Shown here: piece after piece, positions 21,001 through 35,819 of the stretch
Layout: each line of letters opens with the position of its first letter
How positions within the stretch are numbered: position 1 is the first letter of the stretch
Source: Euwallacea fornicatus
Lineage: Eukaryota; Arthropoda; Insecta; Coleoptera; Curculionidae
Direction of reading: 5' to 3'
DNA: 64,000 nucleotides
Assembly (NCBI RefSeq): GCF_040115645.1
Contig: NW_027096046.1
Coordinates: forward strand, 248,001 to 312,000
Translations under genes and position numbers: made by a program
The notes under the pieces: generated by a model
What the model saw: only the letters and a program-made list of their open reading frames with translations
What the model was told of the DNA's origin: nothing
Database searches by the model: none

Positions 21001-24000
21001 AAATTAATCAGCTCGACGAGATCTTTAAAATGACACAACAATTCATGATTGCATCTTGTTGAATTTCCAAGAAAAATAGTACTTTATGTGCTCAAACACA
21101 CAACTTTTGTGACTTTTCAAACTTTGAAGCTCGATAACTTTGGCAAATGTGGACCAAATTTGTTAACCAAAGTGTCAAATTAATCAGCTCGACGAGATTT
21201 TGAAGATGACACAACAATTCATGATTGCATGTTGTTGAATTTCCAAGAAAAATAGCACTTTATGTGCTCAAACACACAACTTTTGTGACTTTTCAAACTT
21301 TGAAGCTCGATAACTTTGGCAAATGTGGACCAAATTTGTTAACCAAAGTGTCAAATTAATCAGCTCGACGAGATTTTGAAGATGTCACAACACATCATGA
21401 TTGCATCTTGTTGAATTTCCAAGAAAAATAGTACTTTATGTGCTCAAACACACAACTTTTGTGACTTTTCCAATTTTGAAGCTCGATAACTTTGGCAAAT
21501 GTGGACCAAATTTGTTAACCAATGTGTCAAATTAATCAGCTCGACGAGATCTTTAAAATGACACAACAATTCATGATTGCATCTTGTTGAATTTCCAAGA
21601 AAAATAGTACTTTATGTGCTCAAACACACAACTTTTGTGACTTTTCCAATTTTGAAGCTCGATAACTTTGGCAAATGAAGACCAAATTTGTTAAACAAAG
21701 TGTCAAATTAATCAGCTCGACGAGATCTTTAAAATGACACAACAATTCATGATTGCATCTTGTTGAATTTCCAAGAAAAATAGTACTTTATGTGCTCAAA
21801 CACACAACTTTTGTGACTTTTCCAATTTTGAAGCTCGATAACTTTGGCAAATGAAGACCAAATTTGTTAACCAAAGTGTCAAATTAATCAGCTCGACGAG
21901 ATCTTTAAAATGACACAACAATTCATGATTGCTTCTTGTTGAATTTCCAAGAAAAATAGTACTTTATGTGCTCAAACACACAACTTTTGTGACTTTTCAA
22001 ACTTTGAAGCTCGATAGCTTCGGCAAATGAAGACCAAATTTGTTAAGCAAAGTGTCAAAGTAATCAGCTCGACGAGATTTTGAAGATGTCACAACACATC
22101 ATGATTGCATCTTGTTGAATTTCCAAGAAAAATAGTACTTTATGTGCTCAAACACACAACTTTTGTGACTTTTCCAATTTTGAAGCTCGATAACTTTGGC
22201 AAATGAAGACCAAATTTGTTAAACAAAGTGTCAAATTAATCAGCTCGACGAGATTTTGAAGATGTCACAACACATCATGATTGCATCTTGTTGAATTTCC
22301 AAGAAAAATAGTACTTTATGTGCTCAAACACACAACTTTTGTGACTTTTCAAATTTTGAAGCTCGATAACTTTGGCAAATGTGGACCAAATTTGTTAACC
22401 AAAGTGTCAAATTAATCAGATCGACGAGATTTTTAAAATGACACAACACATCATGATTGCATCTTGTTGAATTTCCAAGAAAAATAGTACTTTATGTGCT
22501 CAAACACACAACTTTTGTGACTTTTCAAATTTTGAAGCTCGATAACTTTGGCAAATGTGGACCAAATTTGTTAAACAAAGTGTCAAATTAATCAGATCGA
22601 CGAGATTTTGAAGATGTCACAACACATCATGATTGCATCTTGTTGAATTTCCAAGAAAAATAGTACTTTATGTGCTCAAACACACAACTTTTGTGACTTT
22701 TCAAATTTTGAAGCTCGATAACTTTGGCAAATGTGGACCAAATTTGTTAACCAAAGTGTCAAATTAATCAGCTCGACGAGATTTTGAAGATGTCACAACA
22801 CATCATGATTGCATCTTGTTGAATTTCCAAGAAAAATAGTACTTTATGTGCTCAAACACACAACTTTTGTGACTTTTCCAATTTTGAAGCTCGATAACTT
22901 TGGCAAATGAAGACCAAATTTGTTAACCAAAGTGTCCAATTAATCAGCTCGACGATATCTTTAAAATGACATAACAATTCATGATTGCATCTTGGTGAAT
23001 TTCCAAGAAAAATAGTACTTTATGTGCTCAAACACACAACTTTTGTGACTTTTCAAACTTTGAAGCTCGATAACTTTGGCAAATGTGGACCAAATTTGTT
23101 AACCAAAGTGTCAAATTAATCAGCTCGACGAGATTTTGAAGATGTCACAACACATCATGATTGCATCTTGTTGAATTTCCAAGAAAAATAGTACTTTATG
23201 TGCTCAAACACACAACTTTTGTGACTTTTCCAATTTTGAAGCTCGATAACTTTGGCAAATGAAGACCAAATTTGTTAAACAAAGTGTCAAATTAATCAGC
23301 TCGACGAGATTTTGAAGATGTCACAACACATCATGATTGCATCTTGTTGAATTTCCAAGAAAAATAGTACTTTATGTGCTCAAACACACAACTTTTGTGA
23401 CTTTTCCAATTTTGAAGCTCGATAACTTTGGCAAATGAAGACCAAATTTGTTAAACAAAGTGTCAAATTAATCAGCTCGACGAGATTTTGAAGATGTCAC
23501 AACACATCATGATTGCATCTTGTTGAATTTCCAAGAAAAATAGTACTTTATGTGCTCAAACACACAACTTTTGTGACTTTTCCAATTTTGAAGCTCGATA
23601 ACTTTGGCAAATGTGGACCAAATTTGTTAACCAAAGTGTCAAAGTAATCAGCTCGACGAGATCTTTAAAATGACACAACAATTCATGATTGCTTCTTGTT
23701 GAATTTCCAAGAAAAATAGTACTTTATGTGCTCAAACACACAACTTTTGTGACTTTTCAAACTTTGAAGCTCGATAGCTTCGACAAATGAAGACCAAATT
23801 TGTTAAGCAAAGTGTCAAAGTAATCAGCTCGGCAAGGTTATGAAGATGTCACAACACATCATGATTACATCTTGTTGAACTTCCAAGAAAAATAGTACTT
23901 TATGTGCTCAAACACACAACTTTTGTGACTTTTCCAATTTTGAAGCTCGATAACTTTGGCAAATGTGGACCAAATTTGTTAACCATAGTGTCAAATTAAT

Positions 24001-26801
24001 CAGCTCGACGAGATTTTGAAGATGTCACAACACATCATGATTGCATCTTGTTGAATTTCCAAGAAAAATAGTACTTTATGTGCTCAAACACACAACTTTT
24101 GTGACTTTTCCAATTTTGAAGCTCGATAACTTTGGCAAATGTGGACCAAATTTGTTAACCAAAGTGTCAAATTAATCAGCTCGACGAGATCTTTAAAATG
24201 ACACAACAATTCATGATTGCATCTTGTTGAATTTCCAAGAAAAATAGTACTTTATGTGCTCAAACACACAACTTTTGTGACTTTTCAAACTTTGAAGCTC
24301 GATAACTTTGGCAAATGTGGACCAAATTTGTTAACCAAAGTGTCAAATTAATCAGCTCGACGAGATTTTGAAGATGACACAACAATTCATGATTGCATGT
24401 TGTTGAATTTCCAAGAAAAATAGCACTTTATGTGCTCAAACACACAACTTTTGTGACTTTTCAAACTTTGAAGCTCGATAACTTTGGCAAATGTGGACCA
24501 AATTTGTTAACCAAAGTGTCAAATTAATCAGCTCGACGAGATTTTGAAGATGTCACAACACATCATGATTGCATCTTGTTGAATTTCCAAGAAAAATAGT
24601 ACTTTATGTGCTCAAACACACAACTTTTGTGACTTTTCCAATTTTGAAGCTCGATAACTTTGGCAAATGTGGACCAAATTTGTTAACCAATGTGTCAAAT
24701 TAATCAGCTCGACGAGATCTTTAAAATGACACAACAATTCATGATTGCATCTTGTTGAATTTCCAAGAAAAATAGTACTTTATGTGCTCAAACACACAAC
24801 TTTTGTGACTTTTCCAATTTTGAAGCTCGATAACTTTGGCAAATGAAGACCAAATTTGTTAAACAAAGTGTCAAATTAATCAGCTCGACGAGATCTTTAA
24901 AATGACACAACAATTCATGATTGCATCTTGTTGAATTTCCAAGAAAAATAGTACTTTATGTGCTCAAACACACAACTTTTGTGACTTTTCCAATTTTGAA
25001 GCTCGATAACTTTGGCAAATGAAGACCAAATTTGTTAACCAAAGTGTCAAATTAATCAGCTCGACGAGATCTTTAAAATGACACAACAATTCATGATTGC
25101 TTCTTGTTGAATTTCCAAGAAAAATAGTACTTTATGTGCTCAAACACACAACTTTTGTGACTTTTCAAACTTTGAAGCTCGATAGCTTCGGCAAATGAAG
25201 ACCAAATTTGTTAAGCAAAGTGTCAAAGTAATCAGCTCGACGAGATTTTGAAGATGTCACAACACATCATGATTGCATCTTGTTGAATTTCCAAGAAAAA
25301 TAGTACTTTATGTGCTCAAACACACAACTTTTGTGACTTTTCCAATTTTGAAGCTCGATAACTTTGGCAAATGAAGACCAAATTTGTTAAACAAAGTGTC
25401 AAATTAATCAGCTCGACGAGATTTTGAAGATGTCACAACACATCATGATTGCATCTTGTTGAATTTCCAAGAAAAATAGTACTTTATGTGCTCAAACACA
25501 CAACTTTTGTGACTTTTCAAATTTTGAAGCTCGATAACTTTGGCAAATGTGGACCAAATTTGTTAACCAAAGTGTCAAATTAATCAGATCGACGAGATTT
25601 TTAAAATGACACAACACATCATGATTGCATCTTGTTGAATTTCCAAGAAAAATAGTACTTTATGTGCTCAAACACACAACTTTTGTGACTTTTCAAATTT
25701 TGAAGCTCGATAACTTTGGCAAATGTGGACCAAATTTGTTAAACAAAGTGTCAAATTAATCAGATCGACGAGATTTTGAAGATGTCACAACACATCATGA
25801 TTGCATCTTGTTGAATTTCCAAGAAAAATAGTACTTTATGTGCTCAAACACACAACTTTTGTGACTTTTCAAATTTTGAAGCTCGATAACTTTGGCAAAT
25901 GTGGACCAAATTTGTTAACCAAAGTGTCAAATTAATCAGCTCGACGAGATTTTGAAGATGTCACAACACATCATGATTGCATCTTGTTGAATTTCCAAGA
26001 AAAATAGTACTTTATGTGCTCAAACACACAACTTTTGTGACTTTTCCAATTTTGAAGCTCGATAACTTTGGCAAATGAAGACCAAATTTGTTAACCAAAG
26101 TGTCCAATTAATCAGCTCGACGATATCTTTAAAATGACATAACAATTCATGATTGCATCTTGGTGAATTTCCAAGAAAAATAGTACTTTATGTGCTCAAA
26201 CACACAACTTTTGTGACTTTTCAAACTTTGAAGCTCGATAACTTTGGCAAATGTGGACCAAATTTGTTAACCAAAGTGTCAAATTAATCAGCTCGACGAG
26301 ATTTTGAAGATGTCACAACACATCATGATTGCATCTTGTTGAATTTCCAAGAAAAATAGTACTTTATGTGCTCAAACACACAACTTTTGTGACTTTTCCA
26401 ATTTTGAAGCTCGATAACTTTGGCAAATGAAGACCAAATTTGTTAAACAAAGTGTCAAATTAATCAGCTCGACGAGATTTTGAAGATGTCACAACACATC
26501 ATGATTGCATCTTGTTGAATTTCCAAGAAAAATAGTACTTTATGTGCTCAAACACACAACTTTTGTGACTTTTCCAATTTTGAAGCTCGATAACTTTGGC
26601 AAATGAAGACCAAATTTGTTAAACAAAGTGTCAAATTAATCAGCTCGACGAGATTTTGAAGATGTCACAACACATCATGATTGCATCTTGTTGAATTTCC
26701 AAGAAAAATAGTACTTTATGTGCTCAAACACACAACTTTTGTGACTTTTCCAATTTTGAAGCTCGATAACTTTGGCAAATGTGGACCAAATTTGTTAACC
26801 A
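17650..26801. repeat. 16/18/18-mer higher-order repeat trio (2,816 + 3,168 + 3,168 bp)
   Basis: Three adjacent copies: 17650-20465, 20466-23633 and 23634-26801. Rare markers repeat in each: GTGTCCAATTAATC with GACGATATC, ACATAAC and CTTGGTG (starting 19763, 22931, 26099), TAGCTTCGAC (17791, 20607, 23775), CAGATCGACG, and ATTGCTTCTTG. Copies two and three look identical except for TGTACTC at 20914 against TGTGCTC at 24082, the only difference I noticed. Copy one lacks two monomers, including the CATGTTG/ATAGCAC unit near 21190-21260. Such identity indicates recent amplification by unequal exchange or replication-based mechanisms. Confidence 0.9.
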
Positions 26802-28338
26802 TAGTGTCAAATTAATCAGCTCGACGAGATCTTTAAAATGACACAACAATTCGTGATTGCATCTTGTTGAATTTCCAAGAAAAATAGTACTTTATGTGCT
26901 CAAACACACAACTTTTGTGACTTTTCAAACTTTGAAGCTCGATAACTTTGACAAATGTGGACCAAATTTGTTAAACAAAGTGTCAAATTAATCAGCTCGA
27001 CGAGATTTTGAAGATGTCACTACACATCATGATTGCATCTTGTTGAATTTCCAAGAAAAATAGTACTTTATGTGCTCAAACACACAACTTTTGTGACTTT
27101 TCCAATTTTGAAGCTCGATAACTTTGGCAAATGTGGACCAAATTTGTTAACCAAAGTGTCAAATTAATCAGCTCGACGAGATCTTTAAAATGACACAACA
27201 ATTCATGATTGCATCTTGTTGAATTTCCAAGAAAAATAGTACTTTATGTGCTCAAACACACAACTTTTGTGACTTTTCAAACTTTGAAGCTCGATAACTT
27301 TGGCAAATGTGGACCAAATTTGTTAACCAAAGTGTCAAATTAATCAGCTCGACGAGATTTTGAAGATGACACAACAATTCATGATTGCATCTTGTTGAAT
27401 TTCCAAGAAAAATAGCACTTTATGTGCTCAAACACACAACTTTTGTGACTTTTCAAACTTTGAAGCTCGATAACTTTGGCAAATGTGGACCAAATTTGTT
27501 AACCAAAGTGTCAAATTAATCAGCTCGACGAGATTTTGAAGATGTCACAACACATCATGATTGCATCTTGTTGAATTTCCAAGAAAAATAGTACTTTATG
27601 TGCTCAAACACACAACTTTTGTGACTTTTCCAATTTTGAAGCTCGATAACTTTGGCAAATGTGGACCAAATTTGTTAACCAATGTGTCAAATTAATCAGC
27701 TCGACGAGATCTTTAAAATGACACAACAATTCATGATTGCATCTTGTTGAATTTCCAAGAAAAATAGTACTTTATGTGCTCAAACACACAACTTTTGTGA
27801 CTTTTCCAATTTTGAAGCTCGATAACTTTGGCAAATGTGGACCAAATTTGTTAACCAAAGTGTCAAATTAACCAGCTCGACGAGATTTTGAAGATGTCAC
27901 AACACATCATGATTGTATCTTGTTGAATTTCCAAGAAAAATAGTACTTTATGTGCTCAAACACACAACTTTTGTGACTTTTCAAACTTTGAAGCTCGATA
28001 ACTTTGACAAATGTGGACCAAATTTGTTAACCAAAGTGTCAAATTAATCAGCTCGACGAGATCTTTAAAATGACACAACAATTCATGATTGCATCTTGTT
28101 GAATTTCCAAGAAAAATAGTACTTTATGTGCTCAAACACACAACTTTTGTGACTTTTCAAACTTTGAAGCTCGATAACTTTGGCAAATGTGGACCAAATT
28201 TGTTAACCAAAGTGTCAAATTAATCAGCTCGACGAGATTTTGAAGATGTCACAACAATTCATGATTGCATCTTGTTGAATTTCCAAGAAAAATAGTACTT
28301 TATGTGCTCAAACACACAACTTTTGTGACTTTTCAAAT

Positions 28339-30802
28339 TTTGAAGCTCGATAGCTTCGGCAAATGAAGACCAAATTTGTTAAACAAAGTGTCAAATTAAT
28401 CAGCTCGGCAAGGTTATGAAGATGTCACAACACATCATGATTACATCTTGTTGAACTTCCAAGAAAAATAGTACTTTATGTGCTCAAACACACATATTTT
28501 GTGACTTTTCAAACTTTGAAGCTCGATAACTTTGGCAAATGTGGACCAAATTTGTTAACCAAAGTGTCAAATTAATCAGCTCGACGAGATTTTGAAGATG
28601 TCACAACACATCATGATTGTATCTTGTTGAATTTCCAAGAAAAATAGTACTTTATGTGCTCAAACACACAACTTTTGTGACTTTTCAAACTTTGAAGCTC
28701 GATAACTTTGACAAATGTGGACCAAATTTGTTAACCAAAGTGTCAAATTAATCAGCTCGACGAGATCTTTAAAATGACACAACAATTCATGATTGCATCT
28801 TGTTGAATTTCCAAGAAAAATAGTACTTTATGTGCTCAAACACACAACTTTTGTGACTTTTCAAACTTTGAAGCTCGATAACTTTGGCAAATGTGGACCA
28901 AATTTGTTAACCAAAGTGTCAAATTAATCAGCTCGACGAGATTTTGAAGATGTCACAACACATCATGATTGTATCTTGTTGAATTTCCAAGAAAAATAGT
29001 ACTTTATGTGCTCAAACACACAACTTTTGTGACTTTTCAAAATTTGAAGCTCGATAACTTTGGCAAATGTGGACCAAATTTGTTAACCAAAGTGTCAAAT
29101 TAATCAGCTTGACGAGATCTTTAAAATGACACAACAATTCATGATTGCATCTTGTTGAATTTCCAAGAAAAATAGTACTTTATGTGCTCAAACACACAAC
29201 TTTTGTGACTTTTCAAACTTTGAAGCTCGATAACTTTGGCAAATGTGGACCAAATTTGTTAACCAAAGTGTCAAATTAATCAGCTCGACGAGATTTTGAA
29301 GATGTCACAACACATCATGATTGCATCTTGTTGAATTTCCAAGAAAAATAGTACTTTATGTGCTCAAACACACAACTTTTGTGACTTTTCCAATTTTGAA
29401 GCTCGATAACTTTGGCAAATGTGGACCAAATTTGTTAACCAAAGTGTCAAATTAATCAGCTCGACGAGATCTTTAAAATGACACAACAATTCATGATTGC
29501 ATCTTGTTGAATTTCCAAGAAAAATAGTACTTTATGTGCTCAAACACACAACTTTTGTGACTTTTCAAACTTTGAAGCTCGATAGCTTCGGCAAATGAAG
29601 ACCAAATTTGTTAAACAAAGTGTCAAATTAATCAGCTCGGCAAGGTTATGAAGATGTCACAACACATCATGATTACATCTTGTTGAACTTCCAAGAAAAA
29701 TAGTACTTTATGTGCTCAAACACACATATTTTGTGACTTTTCAAACTTTGAAGCTCGATAACTTTGGCAAATGTGGACCAAATTTGTTAACCAAAGTGTC
29801 AAATTAATCAGCTCGACGAGATTTTGAAGATGTCACAACACATCATGATTGTATCTTGTTGAATTTCCAAGAAAAATAGTACTTTATGTGCTCAAACACA
29901 CAACTTTTGTGACTTTTCAAACTTTGAAGCTCGATAACTTTGACAAATGTGGACCAAATTTGTTAACCAAAGTGTCAAATTAATCAGCTCGACGAGATCT
30001 TTAAAATGACACAACAATTCATGATTGCATCTTGTTGAATTTCCAAGAAAAATAGTACTTTATGTGCTCAAACACACAACTTTTGTGACTTTTCAAACTT
30101 TGAAGCTCGATAACTTTGGCAAATGTGGACCAAATTTGTTAACCAAAGTGTCAAATTAATCAGCTCGACGAGATTTTGAAGATGTCACAACACATCATGA
30201 TTGTATCTTGTTGAATTTCCAAGAAAAATAGTACTTTATGTGCTCAAACACACAACTTTTGTGACTTTTCAAAATTTGAAGCTCGATAACTTTGGCAAAT
30301 GTGGACCAAATTTGTTAACCAAAGTGTCAAATTAATCAGCTTGACGAGATCTTTAAAATGACACAACAATTCATGATTGCATCTTGTTGAATTTCCAAGA
30401 AAAATAGTACTTTATGTGCTCAAACACACAACTTTTGTGACTTTTCAAACTTTGAAGCTCGATAACTTTGGCAAATGTGGACCAAATTTGTTAACCAAAG
30501 TGTCAAATTAATCAGCTCGACGAGATTTTGAAGATGTCACAACACATCATGATTGCATCTTGTTGAATTTCCAAGAAAAATAGTACTTTATGTGCTCAAA
30601 CACACAACTTTTGTGACTTTTCCAATTTTGATGCTCGATAACTTTGGCAAATGTGGACCAAATTTGTTAACCAAAGTGTCAAATTAATCGGCTCGACGAG
30701 ATCTTTAAAATGACACAACAATTCATGATTGCATCTTGTTGAATTTCCAAGAAAAATAGTACTTTATGTGCTCAAACACACAACTTTTGTGACTTTTCAA
30801 AC
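28339..30802. repeat. 7-mer (1,232-bp) higher-order repeat, two copies
   Basis: Copies run about 28339-29570 and 29571-30802. Shared rare markers are CACATATTTT at 28491 and 29723, and the CAGCTTGACG variant at 29105 and 30337, each 1,232 bp apart. The second copy carries at least two private changes (TTTTGATGCTCG at 30632 and ATCGGCTCG near 30690). Confidence 0.85.
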
Positions 30803-33800
30803 TTTGAAGCTCGATAACTTTGACAAATGTGGACCAAATTTGTTAACCAAAGTGTCAAATTAATCAGCTCGACGAGATCTTTAAAATGACACAACAATTC
30901 ATGATTGCATCTTGTTGAATTTCCAAGAAAAATAGTACTTTATGTGCTCAAACACACAACTTTTGTGACTTTTCAAACTTTGAAGCTCGATAACTTTGGC
31001 AAATGTGGACCAAATTTGTTAACCAAAGTGTCAAATTAATCAGCTCGACAAGGTTATGAAGATGTCACAACACATCATGATTACATCTTGTTGAATTTCC
31101 AAGAAAAATAGTACTTTATGTGCTCAAACACACAACTTTTGTGACTTTTCAAAATTTGAAGCTCGATAACTTTGGCAAATGTGGACCAAATTTGTTAACC
31201 AAAGTGTCAAATTAATCAGCTCGACGAGATCTTTAAAATGACACAACAATTCATGATTGCATCTTGTTGAATTTCCAAGAAAAATAGTACTTTATGTGCT
31301 CAAACACACAACTTTTGTGACTTTTCAAACTTTGAAGCTCGATAACTTTGGCAAATGTGGACCAAATTTGTTAACCAAAGTGTCAAATTAATCAGCTCGA
31401 CAAGATCTTTAAAATGACACAACAACTCATGATTGCATCTTGTTGAATTTCCAAGAAAAATAGTACTTTATGTGCTCAAACACACAACTTTTGTGACTTT
31501 TCAAACTTTGAAGCTCGATAACTTTGGCAAATGTGGACCAAATGTGTTAACCAAAGTGTCAAATTAATCAGCTCGACGAGATTTTGAAGATGTCACAACA
31601 CATCATGATTGCATCTTGTTGAATTTCCAAGAAAAATAGTACTTTATGTGCTCAAACACACAACTTTTGTGACTTTTCAAACTTTGAAGCTCGATAACTT
31701 TGACAAATGTGGACCAAATTTGTTAACCAAAGTGTCAAATTAATCAGCTCGACGAGATCTTTAAAATGACACAACAATTCATGATTGCATCTTTTTGAAT
31801 TTCCAAGAAAATTAGTACTTTATGTGCTCAAACACACAACTTTTGTGACTTTTCAAACTTTGAAGCTCGATAACTTTGGCAAATGTGGACCAAATTTGTT
31901 AACCAAAGTGTCAAATTAATCAGCTCGACGAGATTTTGAAGATGTCACAACACATCATGATTGTATCTTGTTGAATTTCCAAGAAAAATAGTACTTTATG
32001 TGCTCAAACACACAACTTTTGTGACTTTTCAAATTTTGAAGCTCGATAACTTTGGCAAATGTGGACCAAATTTGTTAACCAATGTGTCAAATTAATCAGC
32101 TCGACGAGATCTTTAAAATGACACAACAATTCATGATTGCATCTTGTTGAATTTCCAAGAAAAATAGTACTTTATGTGCTCAAACACACAACTTTTGTGA
32201 CTTTTCCAATTTTGAAGCTCGATAACTTTGGCAAATGTGGACCAAATTTGTTAACCAAAGTGTCAAATTAATCAGCTCGACGAGATTTTGAAGATGTCAC
32301 AACACATCATGATTGCATCTTGTTGAATTTCCAAGAAAAATAGTACTTTATGTGCTCAAACACACAACTTTTGTGACTTTTCTAACTTTGAAGCTCGATA
32401 ACTTTGACAAATGTGGACCAAATTTGTTAACCAAAGTGTCAAATTAATCAGCTCGACGAGATCTTTAAAATGACACAACAATTCATGATTGCATCTTGTT
32501 GAATTTCCAAGAAAATTAGTACTTTATGTGCTCAAACACACAACTTTTGTGACTTTTCAAACTTTGAAGCTCGATAACTTTGGCAAATGTGGACCAAATT
32601 TGTTAACCAAAGTGTCAAATTAATCAGCTCGACGAGATTTTGAAGATGTCACAACACATCATGATTGCATCTTGTTGAATTTCCAAGAAAAATAGTACTT
32701 TATGTGCTCAAACACACAACTTTTGTGACTTTTCCAATTTTGAAGCTCGATAACTTTGGCAAATGTGGACCAAATTTGTTAACCAAAGTGTCAAATTAAT
32801 CAGCTCGACGAGATCTTTAAAATGACACAACAATTCATGATTGCATCTTGTTGAATTTCCAAGAAAAATAGTACTTTATGTGCTCAAACACACAACTTTT
32901 GTGACTTTTCAAACTTTGAAGCTCGATAACTTTGGCAAATGTGGACCAAATTTGTTAACCAAAGTGTCAAATTAATCAGCTCGACGAGATTTTGAAGATG
33001 GCACAACACATCATGATTGCATCTTGTTGAATTTCCAAGAAAAATAGTACTTTATGTGCTCAAACACACAACTTTTGTGACTTTTCCAATTTTGAAGCTC
33101 GATAGCTTCGGCAAATGAAGACCAAATTTGTTAAACAAAGTGTCAAATTAATCAGCTCGACAAGGTTATGAAGATGTCACAACACATCATGATTACATCT
33201 TCTTGAACTTCCAAGAAAAATAGTACTTTATGTGCTCAAACACACAACTTTTGTGACTTTTCAAACTTTGAAGCTCGATAGCTTCGGCAAATGAAGACCA
33301 AATTTGTTAAACAAAGTGTCAAATTAATCAGCTCGACAAGGTTATGAAGATGTCACAACACATCATGATTACATCTTGTTGAACTTCCAAGAAAAATAGT
33401 ACTATATGTGCTCAAACACACAACTTTTGTGACTTTTCAAACTTTGAAGCTCGATAGCTTCGGCAAATGAAGACCAAATTTGTTAAACAAAGTGTCAAAT
33501 CAATCAGCTCGACAAGGTTATGAAGATGTCACAACACATCATGATTACATCTTGTTGAACGTCCAAGAAAAATAGTACTTTATGTGCTCAAACACACAAC
33601 TTTTGTGACTTTTCAAACTTTGAAGCTCGCTAGCTTCGGCAAATGAAGACCAAATTTGTTAAACAAAGTGTCAAATTAATCAGCTCGACAAGGTTATGAA
33701 GATGTCACAACACATCATGATTACATCTTGTTGAACTTCCAAGAAAAATAGTACTTTATGTGCTCAAACACACAACTTTTGTGACTTTTCAAACTTTGAA

Positions 33801-34230
33801 GCTCGATAACTTCGGCATATGTGGACCAAATTTCTTAAACAAAGTGTCAAAGTAATCACCTCAACGAGATTTTGAAGATGTCACAACACATCATGATTGC
33901 ATCTTGTTGAATTTCCAAGAAAAATAGTACTTTATGTGCTCAAACACACAACTTTTGTGACTTTTCAAACTTTGAAGCTCGATAACTTTGGCAAATGCGG
34001 AACAAATTTGTTAACCAAAGTGTCAAATTAGTCAGCTCGACAAGGTTATGAAGATGTCACAACACATCATGATTACATCTTGTTGAACTTCCAAGAAAAA
34101 TAGTACTTTATGTGCTCAAACACACATATTTTGTGACTTTTCCAATTTTGAAGCTCGATAACTTTGGCAAATGAAGACCAAATTTGTTAAACAAAGTGTC
34201 AAATTAATCAGCTCGACGAAATCTTTAAAA
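30632..34230. repeat. Macro-cassette of the satellite, copy I
   Basis: An ordered series of rare markers: TTTTGATGCTCG (30632), CAAGGTTATG followed by GAATTTCC (31049), ATCTTTTTG with AAAATTAG (31791), GATGGCACAAC (33001), a run of type C units (33.1-33.8 kb) with TCTTCTTGAAC, TACTATATG, GAACGTCC and CTCGCTAGC, then CTTCGGCATATG, AAATGCGGAAC, CACATATTTT and CGACGAAATC (34217). The same order recurs near 40-45 kb and 51-55 kb. It is the longest-range pattern in the window. Confidence 0.85.
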
Positions 34231-35819
34231 TGACACAACAATTCATGATTGCATCTTGTTGAATTTCCAAGAAAAATAGTACTTTATGTGCTCAAACACA
34301 CAACTTTTGTGACTTTTCAAACTTTGAAGCTCGATAACTTTGGCAAATGTGGACCAAATTTGTTAACCAAAGTGTCAAATTAATCAGCTCGACGAGATCT
34401 TTAAAATGACACAACAATTCATGATTGCATCTTGTTGAATTTCCAAGAAAATTAGTACTTTATGTGCTCAAACACACAACTTTTGTGACTTTTCAAACTT
34501 TGAAGCTCGATAACTTTGGCAAATGTGGACCAAATTTGTTAACCAAAGTGTCAAATTAATCAGCTCGACGAGATTTTGAAGATGTCACAACACATCATGA
34601 TTGCATCTTGTTGAATTTCCAAGAAAAATAGTACTTTATGTGCTCAAACACACAACTTTTGTGACTTTTCCAATTTTGAAGCTCGATAACTTTGGCAAAT
34701 GTGGACCAAATTTGTTAACCAAAGTGTCAAATTAATCAGCTCGACGAGATCTTTAAAATGACACAACAATTCATGATTGCATCTTGTTGAATTTCCAAGA
34801 AAAATAGTACTTTATGTGCTCAAACACACAACTTTTGTGACTTTTCAAACTTTGAAGCTCGATAACTTTGGCAAATGTGGACCAAATTTGTTAACCAAAG
34901 TGTCAAATTAATCAGCTCGACGAGATTTTGAAGATGTCACAACACATCATGATTGCATCTTGTTGAATTTCCAAGAAAAATAGTACTTTATGTGCTCAAA
35001 CACACAACTTTTGTGACTTTTCCAATTTTGAAGCTCGATAACTTTGGCAAATGTGGACCAAATTTGTTAACCAAAGTGTCAAATTAATCAGCTCGACGAG
35101 ATCTTTAAAATGACACAACAATTCATGATTGCATCTTGTTGAATTTCCAAGAAAAATAGTACTTTATGTGCTCAAACACACAACTTTTGTGACTTTTCAA
35201 ACTTTGAAGCTCGATAACTTTGGCAAATGTGGACCAAATTTGTTAACCAAAGTGTCAAATTAATCAGCTCGACGAGATCTTTAAAATGACACAACAATTC
35301 ATGATTGCATCTTGTTGAATTTCCAAGAAAAATAGTACTTTATGTGCTCAAACACACAACTTTTGTGACTTTTCAAACTTTGAAGCTCGATAACTTTGGC
35401 AAATGCGGAACAAATTTGTTAACCAAAGTGTCAAATTAGTCAGCTCGACAAGGTTATGAAGATGTCACAACACATCATGATTACATCTTGTTGAACTTCC
35501 AAGAAAAATAGTACTTTATGTGCTCAAACACACATATTTTGTGACTTTTCCAATTTTGAAGCTCGATAACTTTGGCAAATGAAGACCAAATTTGTTAAAC
35601 AAAGTGTCAAATTAATCAGCTCGACGAAATCTTTAAAATGACACAACAATTCATGATTGCATCTTGTTGAATTTCCAAGAAAAATAGTACTTTATGTGCT
35701 CAAACACACAACTTTTGTGACTTTTCAAACTTTGAAGCTCGATAACTTTGGCAAATGTGGACCAAATTTGTTAACCAAAGTGTCAAATTAATCAGCTCGA
35801 CGAGATCTTTAAAATGACA

